From Triatoma infestans (lineage: Eukaryota > Arthropoda > Insecta > Hemiptera > Reduviidae): a DNA stretch of 64,000 nucleotides. Position 1 is the stretch's first letter, and every line of letters begins with the position of its first letter. Below, piece by piece: positions 1 to 12,169 of the stretch. Made by a program: the position numbers and the translations under genes. The stretch is from the NCBI GenBank assembly GCA_011037195.1, contig JAAEAF010006131.1:27431-91430 (forward strand). The letters run 5' to 3'. The notes below the pieces were generated by a model. That model saw nothing but the letters and a program-made list of their open reading frames with translations. It was not told where the DNA came from and did no database searches.

Positions 1-174
1 TATTTGTTGAATCATCATTGCTCCTGGCTTTATGCCGATGACTTAGATCTTATATGTAGATGATCAGAGGATGATTCATAGAAAAAGATTCCTTTTTGGA
101 GAGAGGCAAAAACCAAATTCCTCTCTCCAAGTTGGGGGATTATAATTTCGAAAGACTAGATAGCTTTGTCTATC

Positions 175-291
175 AGAGACATTTTCCGTGATAGCCTGCT
201 TCCTTTTATGGTCATCGACCGGTTTCGGGCGTTCACCCATCTTCAGGATGCGTTTGTCTGACAGTGTGCTGACACAGACTTGCACAGAACA
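175..291 (-). mobile_element. Short retroposon with hammerhead-like motif, copy 1
   Basis: This 117-bp insertion is flanked by a perfect 13-bp direct repeat AGCTTTGTCTATC (162-174 and 292-304), which looks like a target-site duplication. On the minus strand it ends with GGAAAATGTCTCTGAT. The same sequence, truncated differently at the 5' side, recurs at 14144-14220, and a longer copy lies at 19521-19682. The long duplication and variable 5' truncation suggest insertion through RNA rather than as a cut-and-paste MITE. A Penelope-like or retrozyme-like origin is inferred from the ribozyme-like motif and is not shown directly. Confidence 0.6.
213..250 (-). ncRNA. Hammerhead-ribozyme-like motif (type I layout, dimer-type stem III)
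   Basis: Read on the minus strand from 250 to 213: CATC (stem I, 5' arm), CTGAAGA (matches the CUGANGA core), one extra T, GGGT-GAAC-GCCC (4-bp stem II with a GAAC loop), GAA, the palindrome ACCGGT (stem III), C (predicted cleavage after 217), then GATG (stem I, 3' arm, pairing perfectly with CATC). Stem III has no loop, so it could form only between two RNA copies, as reported for some mobile-element hammerheads. The extra base after the core is a deviation; some natural hammerheads tolerate one there. Activity is untested. Confidence 0.5.
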
Positions 292-1004
292 AGCTTTGTC
301 TATCTAAGTACTCTAGTGGATTTAAACCATAACTTCTCAAATGAAATTAATCGGCATATACTGGCAGCTAACAGGTAATGTCATGAGCTTAAAAGGCATT
401 TTCGATCGAAGCCCATCAGCTGAAATACAAAAGAGATGCTGCGTAAAACATTAGTTAGACCGTTGCTCATATATGGGATGGAAACCTGGGCAGTAAACAA
501 AGTGAATGAACAGCGTCTGGAATCTTGCCATCGAAGTTTCTGCGAAAATTTTTTGGCCCTGTCACAATAAGAGATGAATGGAGAATTTATAAACAAAATC
601 AGTGCCTCTAAATTTGTGAAGTCGCAACGATTACGCTGATTAGGACAAGTCCCGAGAATGCTAATCAGCGTGAGAATGAGATGCCCAAGAAAATGCTAAC
701 TGCAAGATGGAAGGAAAGACAAAGATTGGAAGACCCAAAACAAGATAGACCACAAGTGTTAAGGGATGAACAAAGAGCTGGAGCAGTGAATTGGTGGAAG
801 CTGGCTTTGGACCGTGAGCAGTGGGGAACGTTTTTAGTGGAGGCCAAGGCTCGTGACGATATGTAGCGCCGTAGATGGATGGATTGTCGCTCCTATTTAG
901 TCAGTCAATTAGGAATTAGTTTCAGAATTTCATGAATGAATTACATTAAACACCGTCATAATTAAAATATAGAGGGTACTTCTGTTATAACAGAACATCT
1001 TGTT

Positions 1005-1395
1005 GTTTTTTCTGTGTTTTTTGTTGTTTTTAATAGTTTTTTTTTTATTTTTCGTGTTTCTTGTTATTTCTTTGTGATTTTCATTCTTTTTGGTGATTTT
1101 TGTTGTTTCTGGTGATTTCTGTTGTTTTTGATGGTTTTTGTGTTTTTTTTTGTGATTTTTCGTGAATTTTTTGTTTTGATGATTTTTGTATTTTGTTAGT
1201 TTTTGTGTTTTTTTGCGATTTTTCGTGAATTTATTGTTTTTGGAGGTTTGTTGATTTTGTTATTTTTGATGATTTTTGTTTTTTTGTTAGTTTTTCTGTG
1301 ATGTTTGTTGTTTTTAATGGTTTTGTGCTTTTGGTCATTATTCGAGTTTTTTGGAGGTTTTTGTTATTTCTTTGAGACTTTTAGTGATTTTTACT
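1005..1395. repeat. T-rich degenerate minisatellite
   Basis: Almost the whole stretch is made of short variants of TGATTTTTGTTG and TTTTTGGTG, with G about every 4-8 bases in a poly-T background. It lies directly against the end of the family A copy that starts at 1399. Similar T/G-rich tracts lie next to that copy's other end (2396-2470) and at 2815-3005. Confidence 0.6.
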
Positions 1396-1398
1396 GTT

Positions 1399-2392
1399 TT
1401 ACTTTCTCTTACTCCTAAAATAGAGGAAGTATTGTAATTGTGTCAAATTTTCGATATCGAGTTTTCAGCGGAAATATCCGTTTTATGGTCCCCTGAGTTC
1501 AAAAGATGGTCCCTGGTTTTTAGCAAATGGTCTGTCTGTGTGTGTGCGTATGTGAACAACATAGCTCAAAAACGAAAAAACGTAGAAAGTACAAACTTGA
1601 TTTTCCGGTTAGGTATCACCATGAGATCCGACAGTGGGTCGTCTGTCAAAATTCCTCTACTGGAAGTACCACCTTACAAGTTGTTTTTTTTATTTTTTTG
1701 CAATTTTCTCAAAAATGGCTCCAACGATTTTCCTGAAACATGGTGTATCAACTACACATACTAAGGTCTACTATTTTTATTTGAATCATTTCTTTGGGAA
1801 AATTCCTTAAAGGGCAGTTAAAGGGAGGGGTGGGGTTAGGTTTCTATCTAAAGTGCTATTTCAGTTTAGACAATTTTGTCATCTAAATAATGTTAATTAA
1901 AATTGAATATGTTGTTGAAATTCCGAGTTTGAAAAAATCGGATAAACGGAAGTGCGTTTACTTTACCACTTTACTAAATGATTTATTCTCATTTTCGTAA
2001 TTTTCTCAAAAATGGCTCCGACGATTTTCTTGAAACTTCGTATATAAAATAAACATGCAAAGATCTACAACTTTTATTCAAAACATTTCCCTGGGAAAAT
2101 TCATTTAAGGGCACTTTTAGGGGATGGGTGGGTGGGGGATTATGTTTTTCTCTAAAGTGCTATCACAGTTGATTATACAATTCTATCATCCAAACAAAAT
2201 TAATTAGAAATAAATAATGGCCAAAATTCCGAGTTTTAAGAAATTTAGTAAACAGGAAGTGCGCTTCTACTGAACAGTTTTTTGAGTTTTCGACGAATTT
2301 CGTTAAATTTGGTACACAAACTATAAAATTTGTCAATTATAATTTTGAGAACAGGAGTAAGAGAAAGTTGTGTGAGTGTTTCACAGCAGAAT
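1399..2392 (-). mobile_element. Family A interspersed repeat (HINE-like or MITE), copy 1
   Basis: On the minus strand the element starts near 2392 with TCTGCTGTGAAACACTCAC followed by AACTTTCTCTTACTCC. It ends near 1399 with the complementary arm AGTAAGAGAAAGT. Inside are two related modules of about 300 bp, each with a C-rich block, a TTCCC(A/T)GGGAAA-type block and an 'AAAATCG-GGAGCCATTTTTGAGAAAAT' type block (visible reversed near 1700 and 1990). A TG/CA microsatellite lies near 1530-1545. No coding capacity was seen. The strand is relative to the better-preserved copy at 33763-34725. Confidence 0.6.
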
Positions 2393-2395
2393 TTT

Positions 2396-4660
2396 TTTTT
2401 GCTGTTATTGGTGGTTTTTAGTGATTTTTGTTTGTTTTTTGTAATTGTGGTTTTTGTTTTTTTGATTTTTGGTTATATGGAAAGTAGGCGTTCGTCTTTT
2501 ATTGATATCATTTCCAAATTGGGTTGCGTTTCATTAAGAATATTCTTAAATTTAGTTACTTTAGCCTTTACATAGCTGCGACGGCGAATGTTTTTTAAGT
2601 CTTCGATTGCAACAGTTTGTAATTGTACAACAAAATAGCAAGGAATTACTACAATCAGTGTAATAAATTTTATTTGCATGCAGATGATTATCTTTCAAAC
2701 AAAATGTTTTTAATATATAAAATTCTCTAGGTATGCCCACTCTACAATGTCGCAGACTACTAACTTGGGTTTGTGAATTCAAAATATCCCTTTAGATAAC
2801 CGTATTGGATAAGCTTGTGATTTTTAGTGTTTTTTATTGGTTTTAATAGTTTGGTTTTTTGTAATTTTTGTTGTATTTGGTGGTTATTCTGTGATTTAGT
2901 TGTTTTCAGCAGTTTTTTTTGTTTTGTTTTTGGTGGTTTTTATTTTTTATGATTTTCATTGTTTTTGGTGACTTTTGTTGTTTTTTTTTTGTAATTTTTC
3001 GTAAAAACAATAAAGCTTTCAAAGTACCTATAAACTAGAGGGTCAAGTTTGTTTCTGCTTTCCCATGATACGTTTGCTTTTTCTAGCAAATTTCTCAAAG
3101 ATTGCTTTGGGATGGGCTGATTTCGAAAATATATTAGAAAGGAAACTATTTACATATTTCTAATAAAATGATCTAATCTGTGTTTCTTTGTTTTTATAAA
3201 AAATGAATTGTGTTATTAGAGTGGCCTCTTAATGTTAAAGATCAGCTAAATCGGTCAATATTTATAATTTACTTCTGACACCAGGAAATAAATCAATAAA
3301 AATTACCTTGAAGTTTCTATATTCACTGCACCCACAACTTCACTGTTCAATGAAGAAATTCTACATATCGCTAATAAATAGCCTGAAAGGACGCCCCTTT
3401 TCATATTTAATTTAATAGTAAGATCATCGTTGCGACTTTCATTTTGCCAACTTTATAAAGACTTTGCAGAATTCTAGTGATTTTTTTCCTCGCTGACTCC
3501 CAAACTTGTTCAATTTCATGAACCAGGTGATGGATTCATACTTTCGAAAGCCTTTATGTAATCAAACAAAAATCACAAATAAGCCTTTTTCTTATCATTC
3601 TAACTTAATTTGGCTATAAAATTTTCTAGGCAGGGCAAGATATCACAATCGTCACCCCATAATCGTGAGCTTCATTAAAAGAATTTTGGTAAAGATCTTC
3701 AGAATGAATTAAACAAAAGCATTGGGAGATAATTTTCAGTATTATCTCTTAATTCTCTCCTAAATTCCAAATAAAACACCAAACTTTTCAATCTCCAAAA
3801 TTGTATCAAATAAGGTGATACTTTACCGGCAAAATTTTTAAAGAATTCGTATGGTATTTAACTACGATATAATAACTTTGTTCTTAACAGAAAAAAAATG
3901 CATTTTGAAACCCATTTGATATTATGTCATTACGTCCCAATAAGCTGTAAACACTGTTAACGATTTTTCTTTACCCTTTATAATTAAATGCACATATAGT
4001 GACCCACCCACTTTTAAATTCTTCAAGTTTGATGAAATTTCCGCGGGAGAGGATAATGCATCTTCTATCGAGCCATTGTATTATTTTATTCCATAACTAT
4101 ACTAATAGCAAGCAACATTTAATTTTGAGTAAACTAGAAAGTTAACATTGTTAAAGGAGGTGATGTTCGCGTCTGAAATTGACCTCACGATGCTCCCTGA
4201 ATAACTAAACGAACAAGCATCAATCGCCATCGCAGCCTAAAATTTTATACTAAAAAAAAAAAAAAAAAAAAAAAAATGTTAAATTATATAGTATCAGCCG
4301 AGAATAGTGGACATACAATATGATGTTTCTTCTCTGTGCCGTGCTTCTATGGAAATTCAAAAAGTTGAAAAATTTAATATTTCAGATAAAATATTACCTC
4401 AATTAGTCCCTAATAAGTCCTGTGAAATGCATCCACCAAAATGTTATTAACGAGTTGTCCAATTGCAAAAGTATATGTGTCCATCTTAAATTTTTCACAA
4501 AGCTGTAAAAATGATATCTCGTTTACTTGATGCGTTGGATCATTTTTTTTATTTTCCTAATAATTATATGAAAACACGAACTTGTCAAAGGAGTAAATAT
4601 ATAATAAATAATTAATTCCTTTATAAAACCCACATTTTATTTCTTCAGAAATTAAAAAAA
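2396..4660. other. Non-coding DNA with T-rich tracts and a poly-A run
   Basis: Degenerate T/G-rich repeats fill 2396-2470 and 2815-3005. A run of 25 A residues lies at 4252-4276. Between them is ordinary AT-rich sequence in which I see no exon, RNA gene or recognisable element. Confidence 0.4.
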
Positions 4661-5345
4661 TCTCTTGTGAAACACTCACACAACTTTCTCTTACTCCAGT
4701 TTTCAAAATTGTACCTAATTGATAAATTTTATGGTTTGTGTACCAAATTTGATGAAATTCCTTGGAGTTCGTCGAAAACTGAATAAAATGTCCAGTAAAA
4801 GCGCGCTTCCGGTTTACCAATTTTCTTCAAACTCGGAATTTCGGCTATCTATTTATTTCTAATTAATTTTGTTTGGATGGTAGAATTGTATAATCAACTA
4901 TGATAGCACATTAGAAAAAAAAATAACCCCATTCCTGCCCCAAAAGCCCCTTTAAATGACTTTACCAGGAGAAATGTTTCAAATAAAAGTTGTAGCTCTT
5001 TATATGTGTATTCGTAGTTTAAAGAATCGTTGGTGCCACTTTGGAAAAAAGTGAAAAAAACCATTTAGTAAAGTGTACATCCGGTTGAGGAATTTTTACC
5101 GCTGACCTACTGTCAGATCCCATGGAGATACCTAAACGGAATACCAAGTTTGAACTTTCTGCGATTTTTCGTTTTTGAGCTATGATGTTCACATAAATTC
5201 ATAGATACATACACACACAGACCATTTGCTAAAAACCACTTTTTTGGACTCAGGAGACCTCAGAACGGTTATTTCCGGTGAAAACTCGATATCAAAAATT
5301 TGGCACGATTGCAATACTTCCTCTTACTAGGAGTAAGAGAAAGTA
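4661..5345 (+). mobile_element. Family A interspersed repeat, copy 2 (one-module form)
   Basis: The left end is TCTCTTGTGAAACACTCAC, then the arm AACTTTCTCTTACTCC. The right end is CACGATTGCAATACTTCC, then the hairpin CTCTTACTAGGAGTAAGAG and AAAGTAA. The two 15-bp arms (ACTTTCTCTTACTCC and GGAGTAAGAGAAAGT) are perfect inverted repeats. An ACACACACAG microsatellite lies near 5211-5221, about 130 bp before the right end, as in other copies. Only one internal module is present. A-rich sequence precedes the left end. Confidence 0.6.
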
Positions 5346-5593
5346 AAAAGGACCTATCATTCTGTAGCAATTTTAAGGAATATCGTCATAATTTCAAAAT
5401 CATCATGACCACACTTTACACACCGCATAATGCAAAATTAGTTCACTCACTTTCAAGGATTCTATTGCGGGAAACTGTTTAGAGATTAGGCGGAGAATTA
5501 GGAAACTAACTTTTTTTGTGGGTTAGTCCTTAATTTCAAATATATGTGTTATTTCATACATAGTTAGGAAAATAATAATAATAATAATAATAA

Positions 5594-5850
5594 TTTGTAG
5601 CTGTGGTTAGCGCACTGGGCTCCCACGTGGAAGACCCGGGTTCGAGTCCAGCTGTGCTATCCTTAGATTTTTTCTTCCTAGGAGCCTCTACTGCTCACTG
5701 TGTTGTCTGTGAGAGAACACTGTCCGGAGGCCAGCAGTGCACTGAGAAGGCTTCGGGCGCTAATGACCATAGAGAAATCATGCTCGAGGTCGCGTCATAC
5801 AACACGTATGACGTGACCATGACTTAAATTAAAAAAATAAAAATAAAAGA
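5594..5850 (+). mobile_element. tRNA-derived SINE (family 1), full-length copy
   Basis: The head contains an A-box-like TGGTTAGCGCACTGG (5604-5618) and a perfect B box GGTTCGAGTCC (5639-5649), together an internal RNA polymerase III promoter. The body reads TTCTTCCTAGGAGCCTCTAC, then CACTGTCCGGAGGCCAGCAG, and ends in TTAAATTAAAAAAATAAAA. Copies with the same head and body occur at 23821, 54755 and, in reverse, 37385; a body and tail fragment lies at 59464. An (AAT)n tract at about 5571-5594 precedes it. Open reading frames here are incidental. Confidence 0.85.
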
Positions 5851-8800
5851 AGCATATTCTGACTGCCATGCTTCAGAATAAATTAGATGAGAGTAGATTA
5901 TATGTCACTTAAGGAGGAGGATCCAGGCCCTGCTGATACGTCTCCAAGAGATCTTTTGCAATATAAAACCACAAGAAAAGCCTGGGACCTGCATGATTCA
6001 GTCCTTCGCCTGTAATAAGATAAGTCATGCAAACCTTAGGATGATGTGAATTTCAGTACAAAACATACTTGTTTTTTATTAGGTGAGCGCAGATATGTGA
6101 CGAGCCTCAAAAAAAAAAATCTACATGGCTCTCGAGCATGATTACGAAAAGATATTATTCTAGAGGCAAGCGACAGCACTTGTCCATTTACAATAATACA
6201 AATGCTGCTTATTCAACCAACTTTCTTTTAAACAGAATTAGTAAAAAAATAATTAAGAGCTTGCAAAAACTACTTTAATTCTCACTTAATGATTCTAGGA
6301 GATTAAAATTTCATTAATCACTAGTAAGGGATTCATCCTAAGTAAATGTACAACAATTAGGCGACATGGTAGTAGGCGGAGTAGATTAGATGTCAGTTCA
6401 GGAGTGGGACCCGGAGTTGTAACTTGAGAGACTAAACACAGAATTTTCGGAGGAAAAAGAGAAATGATTAGTCAAACTGACCTACTTCGTTTCACATCTA
6501 GGGCATACTCCATTTTGCTTCAGTAGTACGACCCGGGGAGTCATTGTTGGATTTATGTCCTTTTGCTGCTGGATCTTGATCAGATACTTATACTTTTTTA
6601 TTTACATAATATGATTCAAGTATAAAAAAAGGTTTTATTATCTTCTGAAAGCTAAAATTTTTGTCATTGTATGCCTCATAAACTCCCATCCAAAAGATAT
6701 TCGACAATTCAGTGGACATTACACAACTGTCTAATAAACAGATCATCCTGTTTTTAGCGACATTATTGCACGAACTCTTAAGCTTATTTATTCTCTGGAA
6801 AAGAAAGATATATTAATTAATAAATAGGTAAAAAATCAAGTATAACAATAAAATTATTTTTTATTTTTCGAGTCATATTATCTAACAACTATCATTTTAA
6901 AATTTAATTATGTTATTCTTAAAATTTAATAAATATTTTTTTTTAATTAAAATACTTTTCCAATAATTTTTTTAATTTTTCAGGAAAAGATATTTTTGTA
7001 AATTCCAGAATACAGTTGCTCAATTTTTTTTTTCCTTTTTTTCATTTTGGTACTTCTATTGGGTGAGGAGGCATTATTTACACAAAAATGTTTTCAAAGA
7101 TTTTTTTCTGTTTTTCTCAACACTTTTTTTTTTTTAATAAAAAAAGTCTAATATTATTAATAGTGAGAAAAAAGAAGTATTGTACAAGTATTATTGTGTC
7201 AAGTATTCATTCATTTATTTATTATTTTAATCTTTAGAGAAAATAAAGAAAAACAAAAAATAAATAGTTAAATCATTAAATAATTAGTAGGTACTATTAA
7301 AAATTGGAAAAATGGAATTTCTTTATATACACATAAATTTCTGAATCGATAATCCTTTTGTTTATATATATATATATTTACCACTTATATTATTTCACCT
7401 CAAATTTTTAACTTTTTTTAAAATAAAACAGTAAAGGAAAAACAAAGTTACAATTCTTTTTCACTTCATTATACACACCATATACAAAAGCTGCAAATGA
7501 AAAACACAATGAACAAAATAATAAAAACTAAAAATAAAAGCATTTATTGTATTTAGTTTGGATAATGCCATTAAATCTTCAAATATATATTTTATATATA
7601 TATTTATAATTATGTACAACAGATACTGTTGATACACTACTACTCATGAAATAATCATATACATAATATTTATAATTTAAATTTAGTTTTACTTTTTGGT
7701 CGTCCGTCTCTGGCAATTTACTTCAACATCTTATTTTACACACTATTCAAGGTTTTCACCACGTGTGTGCATACCATTTACTTTTCTTTTTTATTTAAAA
7801 AAAAAAATCGATTTTCTTTCAATATTAATATCATTATATATATGTCATTTGTGAAAAACTACACACTCATTAGAAGATATTTTTTTTAAAGGGCCTACTC
7901 AAAAATTGTATTTTTATATTTACGTATAAAATATTAAAAGAAATATACAATTGATATATTTTTTTTTAAAGTAGGTATATTTCTTTTATATTTATAATAG
8001 TTAAATAGCTGGCCATATCGCCATTACCAGCTAAACATTATACTTTAACCAGTAAATAACCTACTCAAAGTTCACCTTACGAATTTAAAAAAACTTTTTT
8101 TTTCATATATATTTTTGTTCTTTTTATCTTCACTTATTATGTAAACATATATTAACTATTGAAATAGTAAGTTGCATCACAATTTTTGTTTATTGTTTTT
8201 CGTGAGCTCTTTTTTGTTTTCGTTTTTTTTCTCCAATGTATATCATATTTGTAAGGATAACAATTTAAAATAAAGTTTGAACCGTATTGTTTTTAAACAC
8301 AAAAATGAATTCTGTTTGATTTATTATAGATATTTAAAAATAAAAACTAGTTAAATAGGCCTACATGTGCATCTTTGTTTTTAAGTTCTCCTTTTAGTGC
8401 ATAAAGTAAAACAAAAGCTATTTTAATGAATTCATCTGCCTCAAATAAAAAAAAAGAACAATATAAAAAAAAAAAAGGAAATAAAGTTTTTTTTATTTAT
8501 GATATATATTATTAAAATTTGAATAGCTAACTTTAAACAGGTGATAATTTATTTCAGTCAATATTTATTAATTATTATGATTATTACTACAGTATAATTA
8601 GTGAGAAGTAAATAAAGGTTCTTTTGTTTGATTTTAAAATTTTGACAGTTGCATTTTTATGTTAGACTTTATCTGGAGAGAAAGATAAAACGTAGGAAAA
8701 TCAGAACGATACACACAGACATCCTATTATTTATTTTTTACTTACCTATAAACCTGTTTTTTAGCATAATTGAGAAAACTGAAAAAAAAAAATAGGAAAT

Positions 8801-11800
8801 TTTATTATAATTTGGTAAAGTAAAAAAACAAGTAAGAACATGTTAGTATTACTTATATTTTCCAAAAAAAGAAAAAGTCAGTTATTATACTCCAGTATAA
8901 TTTGCATAACTATACAAAAACTCTACATAAAAACTATCAAATTGGAATTGATTATTGGATTTATAGGTAAATTTATTAACTAGGTAAAAGATTTTTGTAG
9001 TTATATCAGCAGACCGTTTTTATTATTTCGTTGATAAAGTATTTAAAAATGGAGATACTTTTTTTTATGGAAATCCAAATTAATATTAATATGCAATATG
9101 AACATGCAATAAATTAAGCTAAAGATTTCTGAATTTATAGTGTAGTAGCGTGCACGAAAAAATTATAAACTATCAGCATTTTTTCCCCGTTAATATTTTC
9201 CGAAAAATTGTATATCCGAAGAATTCAACATAAACGTAAAACTTTTAAAAATTTCCAGTGCAGTTAAAAGTAAAATCAATTAATATCGAAAATGGAAAGC
9301 AAAAAATTATAAAAATCAAAGTGACGAATAGATTTTCCTATGTTTACTTATATTCTTAATAAGAAACATCAGACAACACAAAAGTATACATAAGTTACTT
9401 ATCTTTTTTGTGATTAACTTACTTTCATAAGTTTGTCCATTTTTATTTAATTTCCTTTGAGTGTTAATATACTTAATAATTTTTTTGGATATCACAAAAA
9501 TGGTTCCAAGTATTATCGGATTGGTTGCATTTTTGTATTACAAGAAAGAAAATTTTAAAAATTGTCTTCCATTAGTAAAGTGAATCTGATTCTTTTTTTT
9601 TTTTTACTTTAAAAGATTTATTTTTTTTAAGATTAGTTTCATAAAACAGTGCATAGAGTAATTAATATTAATACATTTTATTTTTATTAATGTTTTATTT
9701 ATACACAATAAATATTTTTTAATTCGTGTAACTCATTGTAAAAGTGAATGTTTTATTTTATTTATTTTTTTAATTACACTATTTTGTACATTATTATAAA
9801 AACTAATAGTTTATTATTTATTTTTTTTAACTTTTGCACACAATCCCCAAAAAAAATTCAAAATAAAGAGAAAAATCTAAAGCAAAACATTAATTCCCCC
9901 AAAGGAAATTGTGTTAACTTTTTTTTATATATATATATACTTACTAATATGACATTTATTACTAACTTTCGAGATAAAACTCTTTGCGAAAAAAAAAACA
10001 TCGAAAACGGAAATGGATGTTGTAAAGAAAATTTGAAGAAATATGAAAAATTATGATGGGCGGACGGGGGAGATATGTTTAAATTATTTAATGTTCCTTT
10101 TTTTTTAAGATAATGCAGTAAAATATTCCAAAAAGATAAAAAATAGGGGTGATCTTCTTTTGTATGTTAATATATATGTATCTGCGTGTACACAACTTAA
10201 CCTCCATATAAATATTACATTAAAAATTGTTTTTTGAATGTTGAAAGGAAAAAAAAAAAAAAGGAAATCACACAACATAGATAATATTAATTATATACAA
10301 AAAATTATGTACACTCATATACATATAGATTTTTTTATTATACCTTCTAAGCATATTATGTTTTTTAATTTTTTTTTTATTTTGTTTCCTTTTCTTTTAC
10401 TAGGATCATATATTTTTCTAATAATTATTCCGTGCTAAAAAATAATTTGTTATAATAATAATGTAACTTAAGAAACAATGCCAGTTTTCATATTGAATTT
10501 TCTCTTCTGTTATGTATTTTTTTGTTTGTTTGTTTAAATATATATTCAATATTTATCATTAAGCCGTTAATTTATATCACACTGAGAAAGTTAGACTTTT
10601 AACATTCTAAAAGCGATCTTTATTTATTTATTTTTATTTTTTTTTTTAATTTTACACATAAAAATTACAATCTAAGCTTACAGTTTACTTCTATAAAAAA
10701 AAAAAAATATTAATAATAATATAATAATAAAATAAAAGACTACAGTTTATTTAATTATTCCTCAGTTTTCAAAGTGCGTGAGTTTCATTTGAGTGATAGA
10801 ATTTCCACTGGATTTTTAAAACATCTTTATTTCATTGCAAGCAGCATTTTGGAGTTATTTTTAATAGTCTTCAATTTATTCTTTATGTTGCTCTTTTAAT
10901 TGTACTTTATTGCGGTTATGTTTCTATCACATAAAAATGGCCGTGAGGACGGAAGAAAAATTAAATAATCTATAGCACCTACTTTTCGTTTTTTTGCTTT
11001 TTTTTTTTTGTTGTTTATTTATGTAATGATTTTTTCTCAATTTGAAATAGCTCTCTGAAAATTGTGATTAGCCAAAATGTACGTAAAAATTCATGGGCTT
11101 ACAAAAAGTAACTATTAACAAATTCTCCAAACAACCGCCAAAAAAAGTATCATGCCTTCGCCATTAAATATTAAATCTTTTCCATTTGAACGGCTAAAAT
11201 ATTTTTTTTTTAAAACTAATTCATGAATATTGTAGTTATTTTTTTTATATAAAAAAAAAGAGTTACATCTTAAGATGCATAGTATAATACAATTAAAATA
11301 ATAAAACATAAAAATGAAATGTGTTTTTATAATTTCCAGTGTTTTTCTTTTTTTTTCTCCAGTACACCCAATCACAATTCTATAAATAATATTGGTTTTA
11401 TATTGTGAAACAATAAAAAATCAATAAATTTCTTATTACTTTACAATTTTTTTTTCCTTTTATAACGAGGTTTTTTTTTTTAGAAGAAAAGCAAAGGATG
11501 TGTAATGGGCTGTACAATAATGCTGCATATTATAGAAACGCAGTTTATTTATTTTTTATTTGTTTTTAGATTTAAATTTGCTTCGTTCCATCAAACGTTG
11601 ATGTTCTCGTGGAGTGGATTTACAATGTTCGTTCAACTACCTGCACATAAAACGTATTTGATTAAGTTAGACATATCATTTCAGTACAAACAAGAAAACT
11701 TTTCTAAATTGAATGAAACCTTCAAATTATAAAAACTAAACTAAAAATTGCAGAAAAATTGCTCCCTTTTACCAGAAAGATATTTCACATATCACTTCTA

Positions 11801-12169
11801 TTCCACTTGTTCTATTAATTACTAAATGATCTCTATATTTATGAATCATTTGGTCAAAGAATGTTAGCAAATGATTATCAACAGAAAAAAATCCACTAAC
11901 TCGGATAATTTTTCCGCTAATTTTGTGTTCACATGCTAATATACATTCCTTCTGTATATCGAATAGAAACTTTGCAAGAATTCCAAAAAATCTATTCAAA
12001 ATCCGAAAAAAATATGGCACAGCAAAATTTAGTTATTTTTCATTATATAGTCGGGCTGGCAATAAAAAAAAAATTGGTAGGGATTGTACTTATATACCTG
12101 AATGGACTAGTATGGGGAACGCCCTCTATTAAAACCAACAAATTTTGTGCAGTTTAAATTTAAATGTAA
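5851..12169. other. Very AT-rich, repeat-poor DNA downstream of sgg
   Basis: No gene is visible. From about 6600 to 11750 the sequence is extremely AT-rich, with long T and A runs and (AT)n tracts (for example near 7361-7376 and 9936-9950). It lacks the family A, SINE and LINE pieces found through the rest of the window. Short open frames such as 9748-10056 are made of low-complexity codons (Phe, Ile, Lys, Asn) and are not supported. Between about 11770 and 12170 nothing is recognised. Confidence 0.4.

Larger units (their letters stand above)
1..885 (+). pseudogene. Decayed non-LTR retrotransposon (LINE) reverse-transcriptase remnant
   Basis: Fragments of a LINE pol protein can be read on the plus strand. 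Near 30-55 there is a YADDLDLIC stretch, which carries the reverse-transcriptase active-site signature. At about 440-560 there is a block reading LVRPLLIYGMETWAVN followed by ERLES. At 681-866 the carboxy-terminal part reads MPKKMLTARWKERQ, then WWKLALDREQWG and EAKA. These blocks resemble the thumb and C-terminal region of the endonuclease-reverse transcriptase proteins common in insect genomes. Frameshifts and stops separate them. A short retroposon (175-291) is inserted between the YADD block and the C-terminal blocks. The 5' part lies outside the window. It is dead. Confidence 0.7.

Noticed and set aside
171..300. MITE with a missing right inverted repeat
   Set aside because: The perfect 13-bp direct repeat and the truncated sister copy at 14144 fit a retroposon better; the inverted ends are seen only in the copy at 19521.
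5594..5670. Possible functional tRNA gene
   Set aside because: A and B boxes are present, but the acceptor stem and cloverleaf do not close and the same head is attached to the SINE body in several copies.
5603..5827. 74-codon open frame
   Set aside because: It lies entirely within a tRNA-derived SINE; the reading frame is incidental.
9748..10056. 102-codon open frame in AT-rich DNA
   Set aside because: Composition is dominated by Phe, Ile, Lys and Asn from T and A runs; no motif and no sign of splice sites.
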